Part shown: positions 15,732 through 25,500 of the stretch, piece after piece | Layout of the letters: each line of letters starts with the position of its first letter | Position numbering within the stretch: position 1 is the stretch's first letter | Assembly: GCA_030683105.1 (NCBI GenBank) | Contig: JAUXMZ010000056.1 | Coordinates: 28,532-92,531 of the forward strand | Length of the DNA: 64,000 bases | Source: Burkholderiales bacterium | Lineage (GTDB): Bacteria; Pseudomonadota; Gammaproteobacteria; Burkholderiales; SG8-41 | Direction: 5' to 3' | The notes under the pieces: generated by a model | The model's input: the letters and a program-made list of their open reading frames with translations, nothing else | What the model was told of the DNA's origin: nothing | The model's database searches: none | Program-made: the position numbers and the translations under genes

Positions 15732-17644
15732 GATTTTTTCCTTAACTTTTCGCGGATCACGCTGCGTATGGTGTCGGGTTTTATCGGTTGGCCCCGCACT
15801 TCGCTCCAGCAATCGACATCGATCAGGTAGCGCGCCCGCAGCAGGATCGCCACGGCCGAGTAGCGGCGGTTGGTCTCGTCAATGATCTCGTCCTCGGGAC
15901 GGTCGCTCCAGTTGCTCTCTATGGTCATGACATTTTTGAAGCGTTGCATGATTTCCTTGATCCCCCCGGGCAGGGGCTGCAGGAACCTCAGATGCAGGGA
16001 AGACACTTTGCAGCCTTCCGCGCGCATCAACTCGACCGCCTCCTCGATCGCACCGCGGGTGCTGCCCCAGCCGACGATCAACAGGTCGCCTGTCTCGCCG
16101 CCGAACACCGGCGGCGTCTTCAGTGTCTTTTGCAGCGCGGCGAGCTTGAGGCTGCGCATGCGTATGCTGTGCGCGTTGATTTGCGGATCATAGGCGACAT
16201 GACTCGCGCTATCGTGAGCCAGGCCGGTTACAGTGTGCATGCCGTTGGGCTGGCCCGGAATGAAGCGGCGTGCCAGACCGGTGACCGGATCCCAGTCATA
16301 CGGCTTCATGCCCGCAGGAATTACGCTTTGGTCCACCGGTGGCGCCAGCCAGTCCGGCCTGAATTTGGGCCGCGGAAACGGCTGCTGGGACGAGGCAAGG
16401 CCGGCGTCCGTGAGCACGACGACCACCATGTTGAACGTTTCGGCGATTTTGCGCGCGGTGATGACAGAGTAGAAGCAGTCCTCGATGGTGTCGGCCGCCA
16501 TCACCACTTTCGGCGCATCGCCATGACTGCCGAAAATAGCGGCCATCAGGTCGCCCTGCTCGGTTTTGGTCGGCTGGCCTGTGCTGGGGCCGCCGCGCTG
16601 GACATTGATCACGACCAGGGGAATTTCAGCCATGACCGCCAGCCCGATCGCCTCCTGCTTGAGCGAATAACCGGGACCGGAAGTGATGGTGACCGCGCAT
16701 TTTCCGGCATAGGAGGCGCCGATCGCGAACGCGCAGGCCGCAATCTCGTCCTCCGCCTGGTGGACCATGCCGCCGACTTTTTCGTAGACGTCGCTCAGAT
16801 AGTGGGACGCCGAGGTGGCGGGCGTGATCGGATACATGGCGCAGATCTCCATGCCCGACGCCAGCACGCCCAGCGCCAGCGCCGTGTTGCCGTTGACCAC
16901 GATCTGCGGCTCGGTGGGCATTTCCGCAGGAATACGGAACTTGAAGTCGAAATGGTCCTCGGCCCACTGGTAACCCGCGTCGAGCAGCATGACGTTGGTT
17001 TTGATGACGCTCTCGTCCTTCTTGCTGAAGGTCAGTGCGATCTGGTCCCGGGCCAATTGCAGGTCCAGGCTGTAGAGATTGCAAATCATGCCCAGCGCAA
17101 ACATGTTCTTGCCGCGCTTCGCGTCGGCTACGAGGGCGAGGCATTCGCGCTCCATCGGGATCTCGTACACCTTGTAGCCTTCCGCCACCAGACTGTCGTA
17201 GGTCTGGACATACGACGCTGCTATTTTGGCATCGGCGCTTTCCCGCCATATCGCTTCCAGCAGAATGATACAGCCGGGCTTGAGTTCGCCGGCCTTGACC
17301 CGGCCGATCAGCACCTGTTCATTGAAAGCCACTACGAAATCCGTCTCGTTGCCGCCATTGGTGATGCGGTGCGAGCCGAGGCGTATGCGGTTGCCGCTAG
17401 CTCCGGCTACGCTGCGTGCCGGCGGCCGTATTTCGGCCGGGATGATCTCCTCCGTCCACACGCCATTACCCATCTTCGCGGCAATCGCGCCCAGCGACTG
17501 GCCGCAGCGCTGCGCGCCCTCGCCCGAATCGCTGATCACCTCGATCACGTTAACCGTCAGTGTAGTGACCGTTTTCTTCTCCGCGGGGGGGCGGGCCTTC
17601 TTGAAGGCTGGTGTGCCGGATTTCAGTGTTGGGGTATCGCTCAT
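15728..17644 (-). CDS. korA: 2-oxoacid:ferredoxin oxidoreductase, fused gamma-alpha subunit
   Basis: 638 residues. The N-terminal gamma domain (about 30-220, GEGAQRCGQSLG and GNETDFVVAFNEQ) is fused to the alpha domain beginning near GNTALALGVLASG with AMYPITPATSASHYL and the HQAEDEIAACAFAIGASYAG helix. It ends with the transketolase-C-like domain (LLIVGWGSTRGAIEEAVE). This gamma-alpha order is typical of KorA in anaerobic Proteobacteria such as Thauera, where the enzyme supplies reduced ferredoxin. It overlaps korB by 4 bp. Confidence 0.9.
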   Translation of the reverse strand: MSDTPTLKSGTPAFKKARPPAEKKTVTTLTVNVIEVISDSGEGAQRCGQSLGAIAAKMGNGVWTEEIIPAEIRPPARSVAGASGNRIRLGSHRITNGGNETDFVVAFNEQVLIGRVKAGELKPGCIILLEAIWRESADAKIAASYVQTYDSLVAEGYKVYEIPMERECLALVADAKRGKNMFALGMICNLYSLDLQLARDQIALTFSKKDESVIKTNVMLLDAGYQWAEDHFDFKFRIPAEMPTEPQIVVNGNTALALGVLASGMEICAMYPITPATSASHYLSDVYEKVGGMVHQAEDEIAACAFAIGASYAGKCAVTITSGPGYSLKQEAIGLAVMAEIPLVVINVQRGGPSTGQPTKTEQGDLMAAIFGSHGDAPKVVMAADTIEDCFYSVITARKIAETFNMVVVVLTDAGLASSQQPFPRPKFRPDWLAPPVDQSVIPAGMKPYDWDPVTGLARRFIPGQPNGMHTVTGLAHDSASHVAYDPQINAHSIRMRSLKLAALQKTLKTPPVFGGETGDLLIVGWGSTRGAIEEAVELMRAEGCKVSSLHLRFLQPLPGGIKEIMQRFKNVMTIESNWSDRPEDEIIDETNRRYSAVAILLRARYLIDVDCWSEVRGQPIKPDTIRSVIREKLRKKS

Positions 17645-17698
17645 GATGTAATGGTATCTGCCTTGGTGTTATCGAATCTGTTCCGTCTCCCGACTGAA

Positions 17699-19204
17699 CT
17701 AGGCGATGCGTATGCGTGCAAAGTTTCTCTCCCTGAGATCGATCCCGAACAGTTTTCCGGCGCTGCCCCAGCCTTCGCTCAGATAGGGAAGATCGGTATC
17801 GCGGATGCCAAGATAAGCCTTCATGCTGCGCGCAGCCGTGCGGCCCGCGCCCATCGCTTCGATCACAGTGGCCGCGCCGGTGACGATATCGCCTCCGGCA
17901 AACACGCCTGCGATGGATGCGGCGAGGCTGGCATCGGTATCGATGTAGCCCCACTTGTTGAGCTTGAGCTTGGAGGTCTGCCCCATGATCGGGTTGGCGT
18001 TGGTGCCGATCGCGAATACGACCATGTCGGTCTCGAACTCGAACTCGCTGCCCGCAACCGGCACCGGCCGGCGCCGGCCCGAATCGTCAGGCTCGCCGAG
18101 TTCCATGCGGATGCAGCGCATGCCGCGTACGTTGTTGTTTGCGTCTCCGAGAACCTCCACCGGGGCGGTCAGCCAGTGGAACTCCACGCCTTCCTGTTCG
18201 GCATGGTGGACTTCTTCGGCCCGCGCCGGGCACTCCGTCTTGCTGCGGCGGTAGACGCAGTACACCTTCTCCGCGCCCAGCCTGATACAAACCCGGGTGG
18301 CGTCCATCGCCGTGTTGCCGGCGCCGATGACGGCGACGCGATTGCCCAGTTGCAGCGGGGTGTCGAAATTGGGAAATTCCTTGGCGCGCATCAGATTGCA
18401 GCGCGTCAGCAGCTCGTTGGCAGAAAGTACCCCGTTCAGGGAGTCGCCAGGCACCCCCATCATCGTCGGATAACCGGCGCCGGTGCCGATGAAAACGGCG
18501 TGGAATCCCATCTCGTTGATCATCTGCTCGATCGTGAACAGGCGGCCGACCAGGGTGTTGCACTCGAATTTGACGCCCAGCTTGGTCAGGTTCCCGATCT
18601 CGGCGTCGATCACCGGGTTCGGCAGGCGGAAGTCGGGGATGCCGTACTTCAATACGCCCCCGGCCTGATGAAAAGCCTCGTACACGGTGACATCGCACCC
18701 GGCCTTGGCCATGTCGGCGGCGCACGCCATGCCGGCGGGTCCGGAGCCGACGATGCCGACTTTAAAGCCATTGGGCTCGATATAGGGGATGTTGGACCAG
18801 CCTTCTGCGATCGCAAGATCCCCGATGCAGCGCTCCATCCGGCCGATGGCAACCGGTTCCAGCGTCTCGCCTACGGGGCAGACTCCTTCGCACTGATTTT
18901 CCTGCGGGCAGACCCGGCCGCAGATGGCCGGCAGCAGATTGGTATCCGTAATGACATCATAGGCGCCGCGGAAATCCTTGGCGCTGATCTTCATGATGAA
19001 ACCCGGGATGTCGATGCTGACCGGGCAGCCCTTGACGCAGGCCGGATCCGGACACAGCAGGCAGCGCTCCGCTTCGTTCACCGCATCCTCGATGCGATAA
19101 CCGCAGTTCACTTCCGCGAAATTCTTTACCCGCTCAACCGGATCCAGTTCCTGGACGGGGGTCCGCTCCTGCGGAATGGTCCGTATCGTTTTCTTTTTTG
19201 CCAT
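17699..19204 (-). CDS. NfnB/GltD-like FAD-dependent NAD(P)H oxidoreductase with Fe-S domain
   Basis: About 501 residues, the glutamate synthase small-subunit/NfnB family. The N-terminal domain carries two cysteine sets (AERCLLCPDPACVKGCP and CGRVCPQENQCEGVCP) for two [4Fe-4S] clusters. Two dinucleotide folds follow (VGSGPAGMACAADMAKAG and VIGAGNTAMDATR), then GTNANPIMG and the C-terminal FAD motif AGGDIVTGAATVIEAMGAGR. A GTG codon precedes the ATG at 19204; AAGG 7 nt upstream favours the ATG. Together with the next gene it forms an Nfn- or sulfide-dehydrogenase-like pair. Confidence 0.88.
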   Translation of the reverse strand: MAKKKTIRTIPQERTPVQELDPVERVKNFAEVNCGYRIEDAVNEAERCLLCPDPACVKGCPVSIDIPGFIMKISAKDFRGAYDVITDTNLLPAICGRVCPQENQCEGVCPVGETLEPVAIGRMERCIGDLAIAEGWSNIPYIEPNGFKVGIVGSGPAGMACAADMAKAGCDVTVYEAFHQAGGVLKYGIPDFRLPNPVIDAEIGNLTKLGVKFECNTLVGRLFTIEQMINEMGFHAVFIGTGAGYPTMMGVPGDSLNGVLSANELLTRCNLMRAKEFPNFDTPLQLGNRVAVIGAGNTAMDATRVCIRLGAEKVYCVYRRSKTECPARAEEVHHAEQEGVEFHWLTAPVEVLGDANNNVRGMRCIRMELGEPDDSGRRRPVPVAGSEFEFETDMVVFAIGTNANPIMGQTSKLKLNKWGYIDTDASLAASIAGVFAGGDIVTGAATVIEAMGAGRTAARSMKAYLGIRDTDLPYLSEGWGSAGKLFGIDLRERNFARIRIA

Positions 19205-19270
19205 CACATAACCTTATCTAGTCACACATTCGAGACATGCCTGCTCCCCGCTCCCTGACCCTATCGTGCT

Positions 19271-20242
19271 TTACCCACCCTTGGTTTCCTCATAGGGGTC
19301 AAGCTGGTCAAGTTCAGAGGGATCGAGTTGCGAGAGCTGCGCCGCTGTGAGTGAGGATATCAACGCGGGACTGATCGGGGTCTTCATGCGACAGCCATCT
19401 TCCCACCGCTTCAGGGCGGTTTTCTCAGTGGGGGTATAGCGCTTGAGGCGGGCCATCAGATCGTCGAAGTCCACGCGGTGGCCGTCGAAATCCGGGCCAT
19501 CGACGCAGGCGAACTTGATCTGGTCGCCGATCTTGACCCGGCAGCCGCCGCACATGCCGGTGCCGTCCACCATGATGGGGTTGAGGCTCACCAGTGTCTT
19601 GATTTTGTGCGGCCGCGTCGTTTCGGCACAGCCTCTCATCATCACGGGCGGGCCGATCGCGACGACCTCGTCGATGTCCGAATGCTTCGCAATCGCCTGT
19701 TTGATGCCTTCGGTCACCAGCCCCTTGATGCCCGCCGAACCGTCGTCCGTGCACACGATCAACTCATCGCAGCAGGCGCGGAACTTGTCTTCCCAGAACA
19801 TGAGATCTTTGTTGCGAAAGCCCACAACGCCGATCACGTAAGCCCCGCTTTCCTTGTAGGCGCGCGCCTGGGGATAGATTGGGGCCACGCCCAGTCCGCC
19901 GCCCACGCACACCACTTTGTTCGCCTGGCCAATGTGGCTGGGAATGCCCATCGGGCCGACCACTGCGTAAAGATGGGTACCTTCGCGGCAATTCTGCTGC
20001 ATTTCCCGGGTCGTCTTGCCGACCGCCTGCACCACCAGCGTGATGGTGCCCTTATCGCGGTCGTAGTCAGCGATGGTAAGCGGGATGCGTTCGCCGTGTT
20101 CGTGCTCCATGACGATGACGAACTGGCCCGGCCGGGCGGCCTTGGCCATCATGGGGTGGTGAACTTCCAGCAGGTAGGTAACGTCCGAGAAATCTTCCCG
20201 TTTTAATATTTCAAACCTGTTTCCTTCTTTTTCCAGCGGCAT
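19271..20242 (-). CDS. NfnA/SudB-like ferredoxin-NADP reductase subunit
   Basis: About 323 residues: an FAD-binding barrel (RPGQFVIVMEHEHGERIPLT), an NAD-binding domain (VCVGGGLGVAPIYPQARAYK) and a [2Fe-2S] motif GTGMCGGCRVKIGDQIKFAC with the typical DGPDFDGH. This is the partner of NfnB/GltD-like proteins and may pass electrons between ferredoxin and NAD(P)H. An open frame runs to 20461, but the ATG at 20242 has AGGA 6 nt upstream and begins the family's usual sequence. It is the first gene of a five-gene operon. The 20243-20537 spacer is the divergent promoter region toward the MazG-like gene. Confidence 0.88.
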   Translation of the reverse strand: MPLEKEGNRFEILKREDFSDVTYLLEVHHPMMAKAARPGQFVIVMEHEHGERIPLTIADYDRDKGTITLVVQAVGKTTREMQQNCREGTHLYAVVGPMGIPSHIGQANKVVCVGGGLGVAPIYPQARAYKESGAYVIGVVGFRNKDLMFWEDKFRACCDELIVCTDDGSAGIKGLVTEGIKQAIAKHSDIDEVVAIGPPVMMRGCAETTRPHKIKTLVSLNPIMVDGTGMCGGCRVKIGDQIKFACVDGPDFDGHRVDFDDLMARLKRYTPTEKTALKRWEDGCRMKTPISPALISSLTAAQLSQLDPSELDQLDPYEETKGG

Positions 20243-20537
20243 AGTTATTCCTGTTAAGCAGGGTGTCGGATAACCAGTTTTCGGGGATGGGCCGAGCTGT
20301 GAGACACTCTTATTACCCAGTGTTTTTGGGAACCCGCTAACCCTCAGGGGCCAATGTAACGGTGTCCCCCCTCTCCAGTTTTGATCTAACGCAAGGATTT
20401 TCCTGTTTTCAATGCATCGCGGTTCCTGTTGCAGTTGATTTACAACATTAAACACAGCCATCGTCCGCTCTCAGCGGGCAGCCCGGAAGCACGGTATAAA
20501 ATGGGGCTGGCACTAACAAGCGCATCAAAGGCAAAAC

Positions 20538-20897
20538 ATGACAAAACACACGGACAGCCTGGAAACCTTGCGTGAGCGGCTGGCGCAGTTCGCCACAGAG
20601 CGTGACTGGGACCAGTTCCACAATCCCAAGAACCTGGCGATGGCGATGGCGGGCGAGGCGGGTGAACTCATCGAGCATTTCCAGTGGCTTACGCCGGATC
20701 AGGCGGCGAACCTGCCGCAAGCCGCGCGCGACGAGGTGGCATTGGAATGTGCTGACGTGCTGTTGTTTCTGGTGCGGCTGTGCGACAAGCTCGGAATCGA
20801 CCTGGCGGCGGCGGCAGAGAAAAAACTGAAGCTCAATGCCAAAAAATACCCGGTGGAGAAATCCCGGGGGCTTGCGACGAAGTACAACAAGCTTTAA
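20538..20897 (+). CDS. MazG-like nucleotide pyrophosphohydrolase (RS21-C6/dCTPP type)
   Basis: 119 residues with the all-alpha NTP-PPase metal motif: EAGELIEHFQW (ExxE, residues about 40-50) and ECADVLLFLVRLCDKLGID (ExxD, about 70-88), followed by KLKLNAKKYPVEKSRG. It probably hydrolyses non-canonical (d)NTPs to the monophosphate and PPi. AAAGG lies 6 nt before the ATG. It is divergent from the oxidoreductase operon. Confidence 0.88.
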   Translation: MTKHTDSLETLRERLAQFATERDWDQFHNPKNLAMAMAGEAGELIEHFQWLTPDQAANLPQAARDEVALECADVLLFLVRLCDKLGIDLAAAAEKKLKLNAKKYPVEKSRGLATKYNKL

Positions 20898-20907
20898 AGC
20901 CTAGGTC

Positions 20908-21121
20908 AAAAGCATAGACACAGAGGACACAGAGGACACAGAGGACACAGAGGACACAGAGGAAAAACGAAAATACTTAAACTTCAATATTCATAATAGT
21001 ATTAGCAATCAATAAATAATCTCCGATAGTCTTGGAATGGTTTTTTGATATCGCTCTACTTCGTGTACCCGTCAAGCGGGTATTGAAAAGAATCCTCTGT
21101 GTCCTCTGTGTCTATGCTTTT
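20908..21121. repeat. Paired 9-mer repeat array, copy a
   Basis: Left arm 20908-20962 has AAAAGCATA then five GACACAGAG units. Right arm 21093-21121 has the inverse, two CTCTGTGTC units then TATGCTTTT. The 130-bp inside is AT-rich, ending in a segment (about 21042-21092) shared with the copy at 26427, including the small hairpin TACCCG-TCAAG-CGGGTA. No coding frame. Confidence 0.9.
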
Positions 21122-21144
21122 ATGAGATTTTAATTAAAGAAAAC

Positions 21145-21984
21145 ATGCTTTCTTACCGCCACATGTACCACGCCGGCAATTACGCCGACGTCTTCAAGCA
21201 CGCGCTGCTCACGCGGCTGCTGCTCGCGCTCGGCCACAAGGACAAGCCGTACTGCTATCACGACACGCACGCCGGGATCGGCCGCTACGACCTGATGCAC
21301 CCGTGGGCGCAGAAAGCGCGCGAGTATGACAACGGCATCGCCCGGCTGTGGGGGCGCGAGGACATCCCCGAGGCGCTCGCGTCGTACATGGCCGCGGTCA
21401 AGGCGGCCAATCCGTATCCCAACCTGCGGTTTTATCCGGGCTCGCCGGTCATCGCGCGCCACCTGATCCGCCCCGGCGACCGCATGATACTCACCGAGCT
21501 CAACAAGGAGGATTACGCCGAACTCAAGTTGCAGTTCGCCGGCGACAAGCAGGTCGCAGCACACCTGCTCGACGGCTATCAGGGACTGAAGGCCTTTCTG
21601 CCGCCTGCGGAGCGGCGCGGCTTGGTGCTGCTCGATTCGTCGTTCGACCGCGCAAAGGAATTCATGCGCATCGCCACCGCGCTCAAGGAAGCGCATGCGC
21701 GCTGGCCCACTGGCATGTATGCGGTGTGGTATCCGCTGATGGAACCGGGCGCCATGCTTGGCTTCGCGCGCGAGATCGAGAGTTCGGGCATACGCAAGAT
21801 ACTGAAGCTGGAGTTCTCGGTCATGCCCGATGAATCCGCTTTTACCCCCGGCTGCGGCATGCTGGTGATCAACCCGCCGTATCAGTTCAAGGACGAAGCG
21901 AAGCCGCTGCTGGACTGGCTGTGGCGCGCGCTTTCAGTCGATGGCGCGGGCGGGGTGAAGGTGGATTGGCTGGTGCGGGAGTAG
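21145..21984 (+). CDS. rlmJ: 23S rRNA (adenine-N6)-methyltransferase RlmJ
   Basis: 279 residues of the RlmJ family, which methylates A2030 of 23S rRNA. The N terminus MLSYRHMYHAGNYADVFKHA and the motif YHDTHAGIGRYDL are diagnostic. The catalytic motif IV is usually D-P-P-Y/F; here it reads LLDSSFD with Asp164 kept but both prolines replaced by serine. Other elements (LKLEF, GCGMLVINPPYQF) are normal. The start is the only suitable ATG, with a weak AAAGA upstream. Confidence 0.88.
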   Translation: MLSYRHMYHAGNYADVFKHALLTRLLLALGHKDKPYCYHDTHAGIGRYDLMHPWAQKAREYDNGIARLWGREDIPEALASYMAAVKAANPYPNLRFYPGSPVIARHLIRPGDRMILTELNKEDYAELKLQFAGDKQVAAHLLDGYQGLKAFLPPAERRGLVLLDSSFDRAKEFMRIATALKEAHARWPTGMYAVWYPLMEPGAMLGFAREIESSGIRKILKLEFSVMPDESAFTPGCGMLVINPPYQFKDEAKPLLDWLWRALSVDGAGGVKVDWLVRE

Positions 21985-21995
21985 CTTAAAACCAT

Positions 21996-22577
21996 TAAAG
22001 CATTGACACGGAGGACACAGAGGACACAGAGGAAAAACAATAATACCTATTCAAGACTGGAATGGGCGCCATCAGCCGTTGATAACTCGATTTATCCCTT
22101 CCCGCATATGCACGGAGTTGAAATTTAATAACAACCCAACCCTGTATCCGCCCAGTTTCAAGTACGTCAGCAGTTGAGCCCTGTGCAGCGGCAACAGTTT
22201 TTCCACAGCTTCGACTTCAACAACTATCTTGTCCTCTACCAGCAAATCCAGGCGATATCCGATATCGAGAACCACGTCCTCGTAGCGGACCGGCATCGGA
22301 ATCTGTCTTTTGACGCACAGCTTTCTTTTTGAGAGCTCATGCTCAAGACAAGCTTCGTAGACATTCTCCAGCAATCCGGCACCCAGCACCGTATGGACCC
22401 TTAGCGCCGCATCGATAACGTGACCGCTTACCTTCACCTCATCCATATTCGCCCCATGTTCTTATCTCAAGTCTTTAACGCGCGGCTAATTCAATAGAGT
22501 ACAGGGTGCTGATTATGCAGGTTCAATTCGATATGTTTTCCCTCTGTGTCCTCTGTGTCCTCTGTGTCTCCGCTTTT
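21996..22577. repeat. Paired 9-mer repeat array enclosing a GxxExxY gene, copy b
   Basis: Left arm 21996-22035 (AAAGCATT, one GACACGGAG and two GACACAGAG units). Right arm 22540-22577 (three CTCTGTGTC units, then CCGCTTTT). Unlike all other copies, the interior (about 500 bp) contains a complete gene at 22072-22446. Confidence 0.9.
22072..22446 (-). CDS. GxxExxY family protein (PD-(D/E)XK-like fold), possibly inactive
   Basis: 124 residues, almost full length for the family. The naming motif appears as GLLENVY (residues about 24-30). It is followed by the nuclease-like core GYRLDLLVEDKIVVEVEAVE and the family tail AQLLTYLKLGGYRVGLLLNFN. In relatives the segment is usually VELKAVE; here the lysine is glutamate (GAA codon), so an active-site lysine may be lost. 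No biochemical role is established for the family. The gene is enclosed by inverted 9-mer arrays. Confidence 0.85.
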   Translation of the reverse strand: MDEVKVSGHVIDAALRVHTVLGAGLLENVYEACLEHELSKRKLCVKRQIPMPVRYEDVVLDIGYRLDLLVEDKIVVEVEAVEKLLPLHRAQLLTYLKLGGYRVGLLLNFNSVHMREGINRVING

Positions 22578-22594
22578 CACGTCATTGAAATTGC

Positions 22595-25500
22595 CTAACG
22601 CATCGCGTTCCAGAGTTTGTCCAGCCGCTTGTAGGACACCGGGATCGGCGTCTTCAGTTCCTGCGCGTAAAGCGACACCCGCAGTTCCTCCAGCAACCAG
22701 CGGAATTCTTCCAGCCGCGAATCCACCGCACCGGCTTTGCGCTGCTTATCCAGTCTTTCCTCATAGCGTTTCCACAGCTCGGCGATGCTGTGCGCGTGTT
22801 TCGCATCGCGATCAGGGTCGCGCGGATATTTTTCCAGACGCAGTTGCATCGCTTTCAGGTAACGCGGCAGATGCGCGAGCTGCTCCCACGGCGTGGCGCT
22901 GAAAAAGCCTTTGCAGATGAGACGCGCCAGCTGAGCGCGGATGTCGGCGGCGGCGCGTGCCAGCACCCCGCCACTGACGCCGAGTTTCAGAGACACATTG
23001 TGATGTTCAGCGGCGACCGCTGTAAACAAACGGCACGCCGCTTCGGACACCGCCGGCAGCCGCGTGCGTGCGCGCTTGAGCTGCGCTTCGTATTCCTTCA
23101 GGGTTCGCGGAAGCTCGTCCTCGCCGATGAACGCACGGTCGGTAATCGCGGCGAGCAGGTCGTCGCGCAGTGCGTCGGCGCCTACGACGTTGCGCAGCTG
23201 CAGCGCCGCCTGTTCGAAGCCGCGCAGGTTCTTGGTCAACTGTTTCATCTGCTCCGTGAGTGCAAGGCGCATCAGGCGCGTGACGCCAGTGCGCATCGCC
23301 GCCTGCGCCGACTGTCTGACGTCGAACAACCGGATCGCCACACTGTCGCCCTCATCGACCAGCGCCGGATAGCCGGTAAGCTTGCGGCCGCCGCGGGTAA
23401 ATGCAATCTCCTGCGGCAGGTCGCCGAAGTCCCAGCTGCGAATATTCTCGCGCTCGATGCCGGGCTCGGCTTTGCCGAACGTGAGTTGCGCCGCCTGACC
23501 GAGCTGCGTTTTTAGTGCGGCAAGATCGCGCCCGCCCGCCAATTCGCGCCCGGCATCGTCGGTCACGCGGTAATTCATGCACAAATGCGGCGGATAGGCG
23601 ATTGCTTCCAGCACTTCGCCCGCCACCGGCACACCGGCCGCGCGCTGCACGAACGCCGCAAGCGTCGTAACCAGCGGGTCACGCCCCCCGCCTCCCGCAT
23701 CACTCTTTGCGCACTCCGTCAGGAATACAGTGACCTGTTCCGGCACCGGCACCAGGTTTCTGCGGATCGTTTTTGGCAGCGCCTTGAATGCAAACGTAAT
23801 CTTGTCTCGTATCAGACCCGGCACCAGCCAGTCGAAGTCCGCGGCATCCAGTGTGTTGAGCAACGCCAGAGGCACGGTGGCAGTGACGCCGTCGAGCGCA
23901 TGGCCGGGATCGAAACGGTAAGTGAGCTTGAACTCGGCGCCGCCCGCGGCGAGCGTCTCGGGGAACTGCGCTTCGGTGATGTCGGATGCGGCGTGGCGCA
24001 TCAGGTAGTCGCGCGTGAGGTAGAGGAGCTTCGGATTCTGCGACTCGGCCTCACGCCGCCATTTCTCGAACGCTGCGCCGTTGTAAATGTCCGGCGGGAT
24101 CAGCGCATCGTAGAACTCGAAAATCACCTGCTCGTCTACCAGCACGTCGCGCCGCCGCGCCTTGTGTTCAAGTTCTTGCACATCTTTTATAAGTTGTTGA
24201 TTATATTCATAATATTTTGCCCGTGTCTCGTAGTCCCCCGCAGCGAGCGCGCGGCGGATAAAAATCTCACGCGCGCCTTTCGGATCAATTGGCCCGTAGT
24301 GCACGCGGCGCTTGGAGACGATGGTCAGACCGTAAAGCGTGACGCGCTCGAACGCCACCACCATCGCGCGCTCTTTTTCCCAGTGCGGATCGAAGTAATG
24401 CTTTTTGACCAGCGCTTGCGCCACCGGCTCTATCCATTCCGGATCGATTTTCGCGACACAGCGCGCATACAGCCGCGCGGTCTCGGCCAGTTCCGCGGCC
24501 ATCACCCACTTGGGTTGCGCTTTGCGCAGCACCGAACCGGGGAAGATCGCGAACTTGATCGCGCGCGCGCCCAGGTACTCGCCCTCCTCGTTCTTGAAAC
24601 CGATGTTGCCGAGCAGTCCGGCAAGCAGCGCGCGGTGAATCTGCTCGAAACTCGCGGGCGTCTGATTGGCGAGCATGCCGAGTTCTCCCGTGTGCGCTGC
24701 GAGCTGGCCGTGGATGTCGCGCCATTCGCGCATGCGCTGATGCGACAGAAAGTTCGTGTGCAGCAATTCCACAAGCTTGCGGTTCGACTTCTTGTGTTTT
24801 ATCGCGTCCTCGAAGAACGCCCACAGCTTGAGATAGGCGAGAAAGTCAGAGCGCTCGTCCTGGAAGGCCTGGTGGGCACGATCAGCGGCCTCGGCGCGCT
24901 CGTACGGCCGCTCGCGCGGGTCCTGCACCGTGAGCGCGGCCGCAATGATCAACACTTCGGTGAGACAATTTTCCTGCTTCGCGGCGACGATCATACGCGC
25001 GATCCGCGGGTCGATCGGAAATTTCGCAAGCTGCCAGCCCACCTGCGTCAGCTGGTTTTTTTCATCGACCGCGCCGAGTTCGGCCAGCAGCTGATAACCG
25101 TCGGCGATCATGCGCGGGGTCGGCGGCTCGATGAACGGAAAGTCTTCGATCTCGCCGATCTTCAGCGACTTCATGCGCAATATCACCGCTGCCAGCGATG
25201 AGCGCAGGATTTCGGGCTCGGTGTACTCGGGGCGCGCCGCGTAATCTTCCTCCGCATAAAGCCGTATGCACACACCCGCCGCCACCCGCCCGCAGCGCCC
25301 GGCGCGCTGGTTGGCTGAGGCGCGTGAGATTTTCTCTATCTGCAACTGCGTGACCTTGTTGCGCCAGCTGTAGCGGTTGACCCGCGCGACCCCGGTGTCG
25401 ATCACGTAATGAATGCCGGGCACGGTAAGCGAGGTTTCAGCGACGTTGGTGGCAAGCACGATTCTTCTCGAACCGCCGGGCTTGAACACGCGCGCCTGCT

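Noticed and set aside
15788..19258. Long open frame on the plus strand (1156 codons) opposite korA and the NfnB-like gene
   Set aside because: It lies antisense to two well-recognised genes, has arginine/histidine/alanine-rich sequence without any domain, and reflects the GC-rich codon usage of the real strand.
20243..20461. N-terminal extension of the NfnA-like protein to 20461
   Set aside because: The extension has no homologous character, and the ATG at 20242 has a good AGGA ribosome site; the extra stretch is the upstream regulatory region.
20917..20962. Tandem 9-mers considered as a CRISPR array
   Set aside because: Units are 9 bp with no spacers and no cas genes are present; they are simple tandem repeats forming arms of a larger inverted structure.
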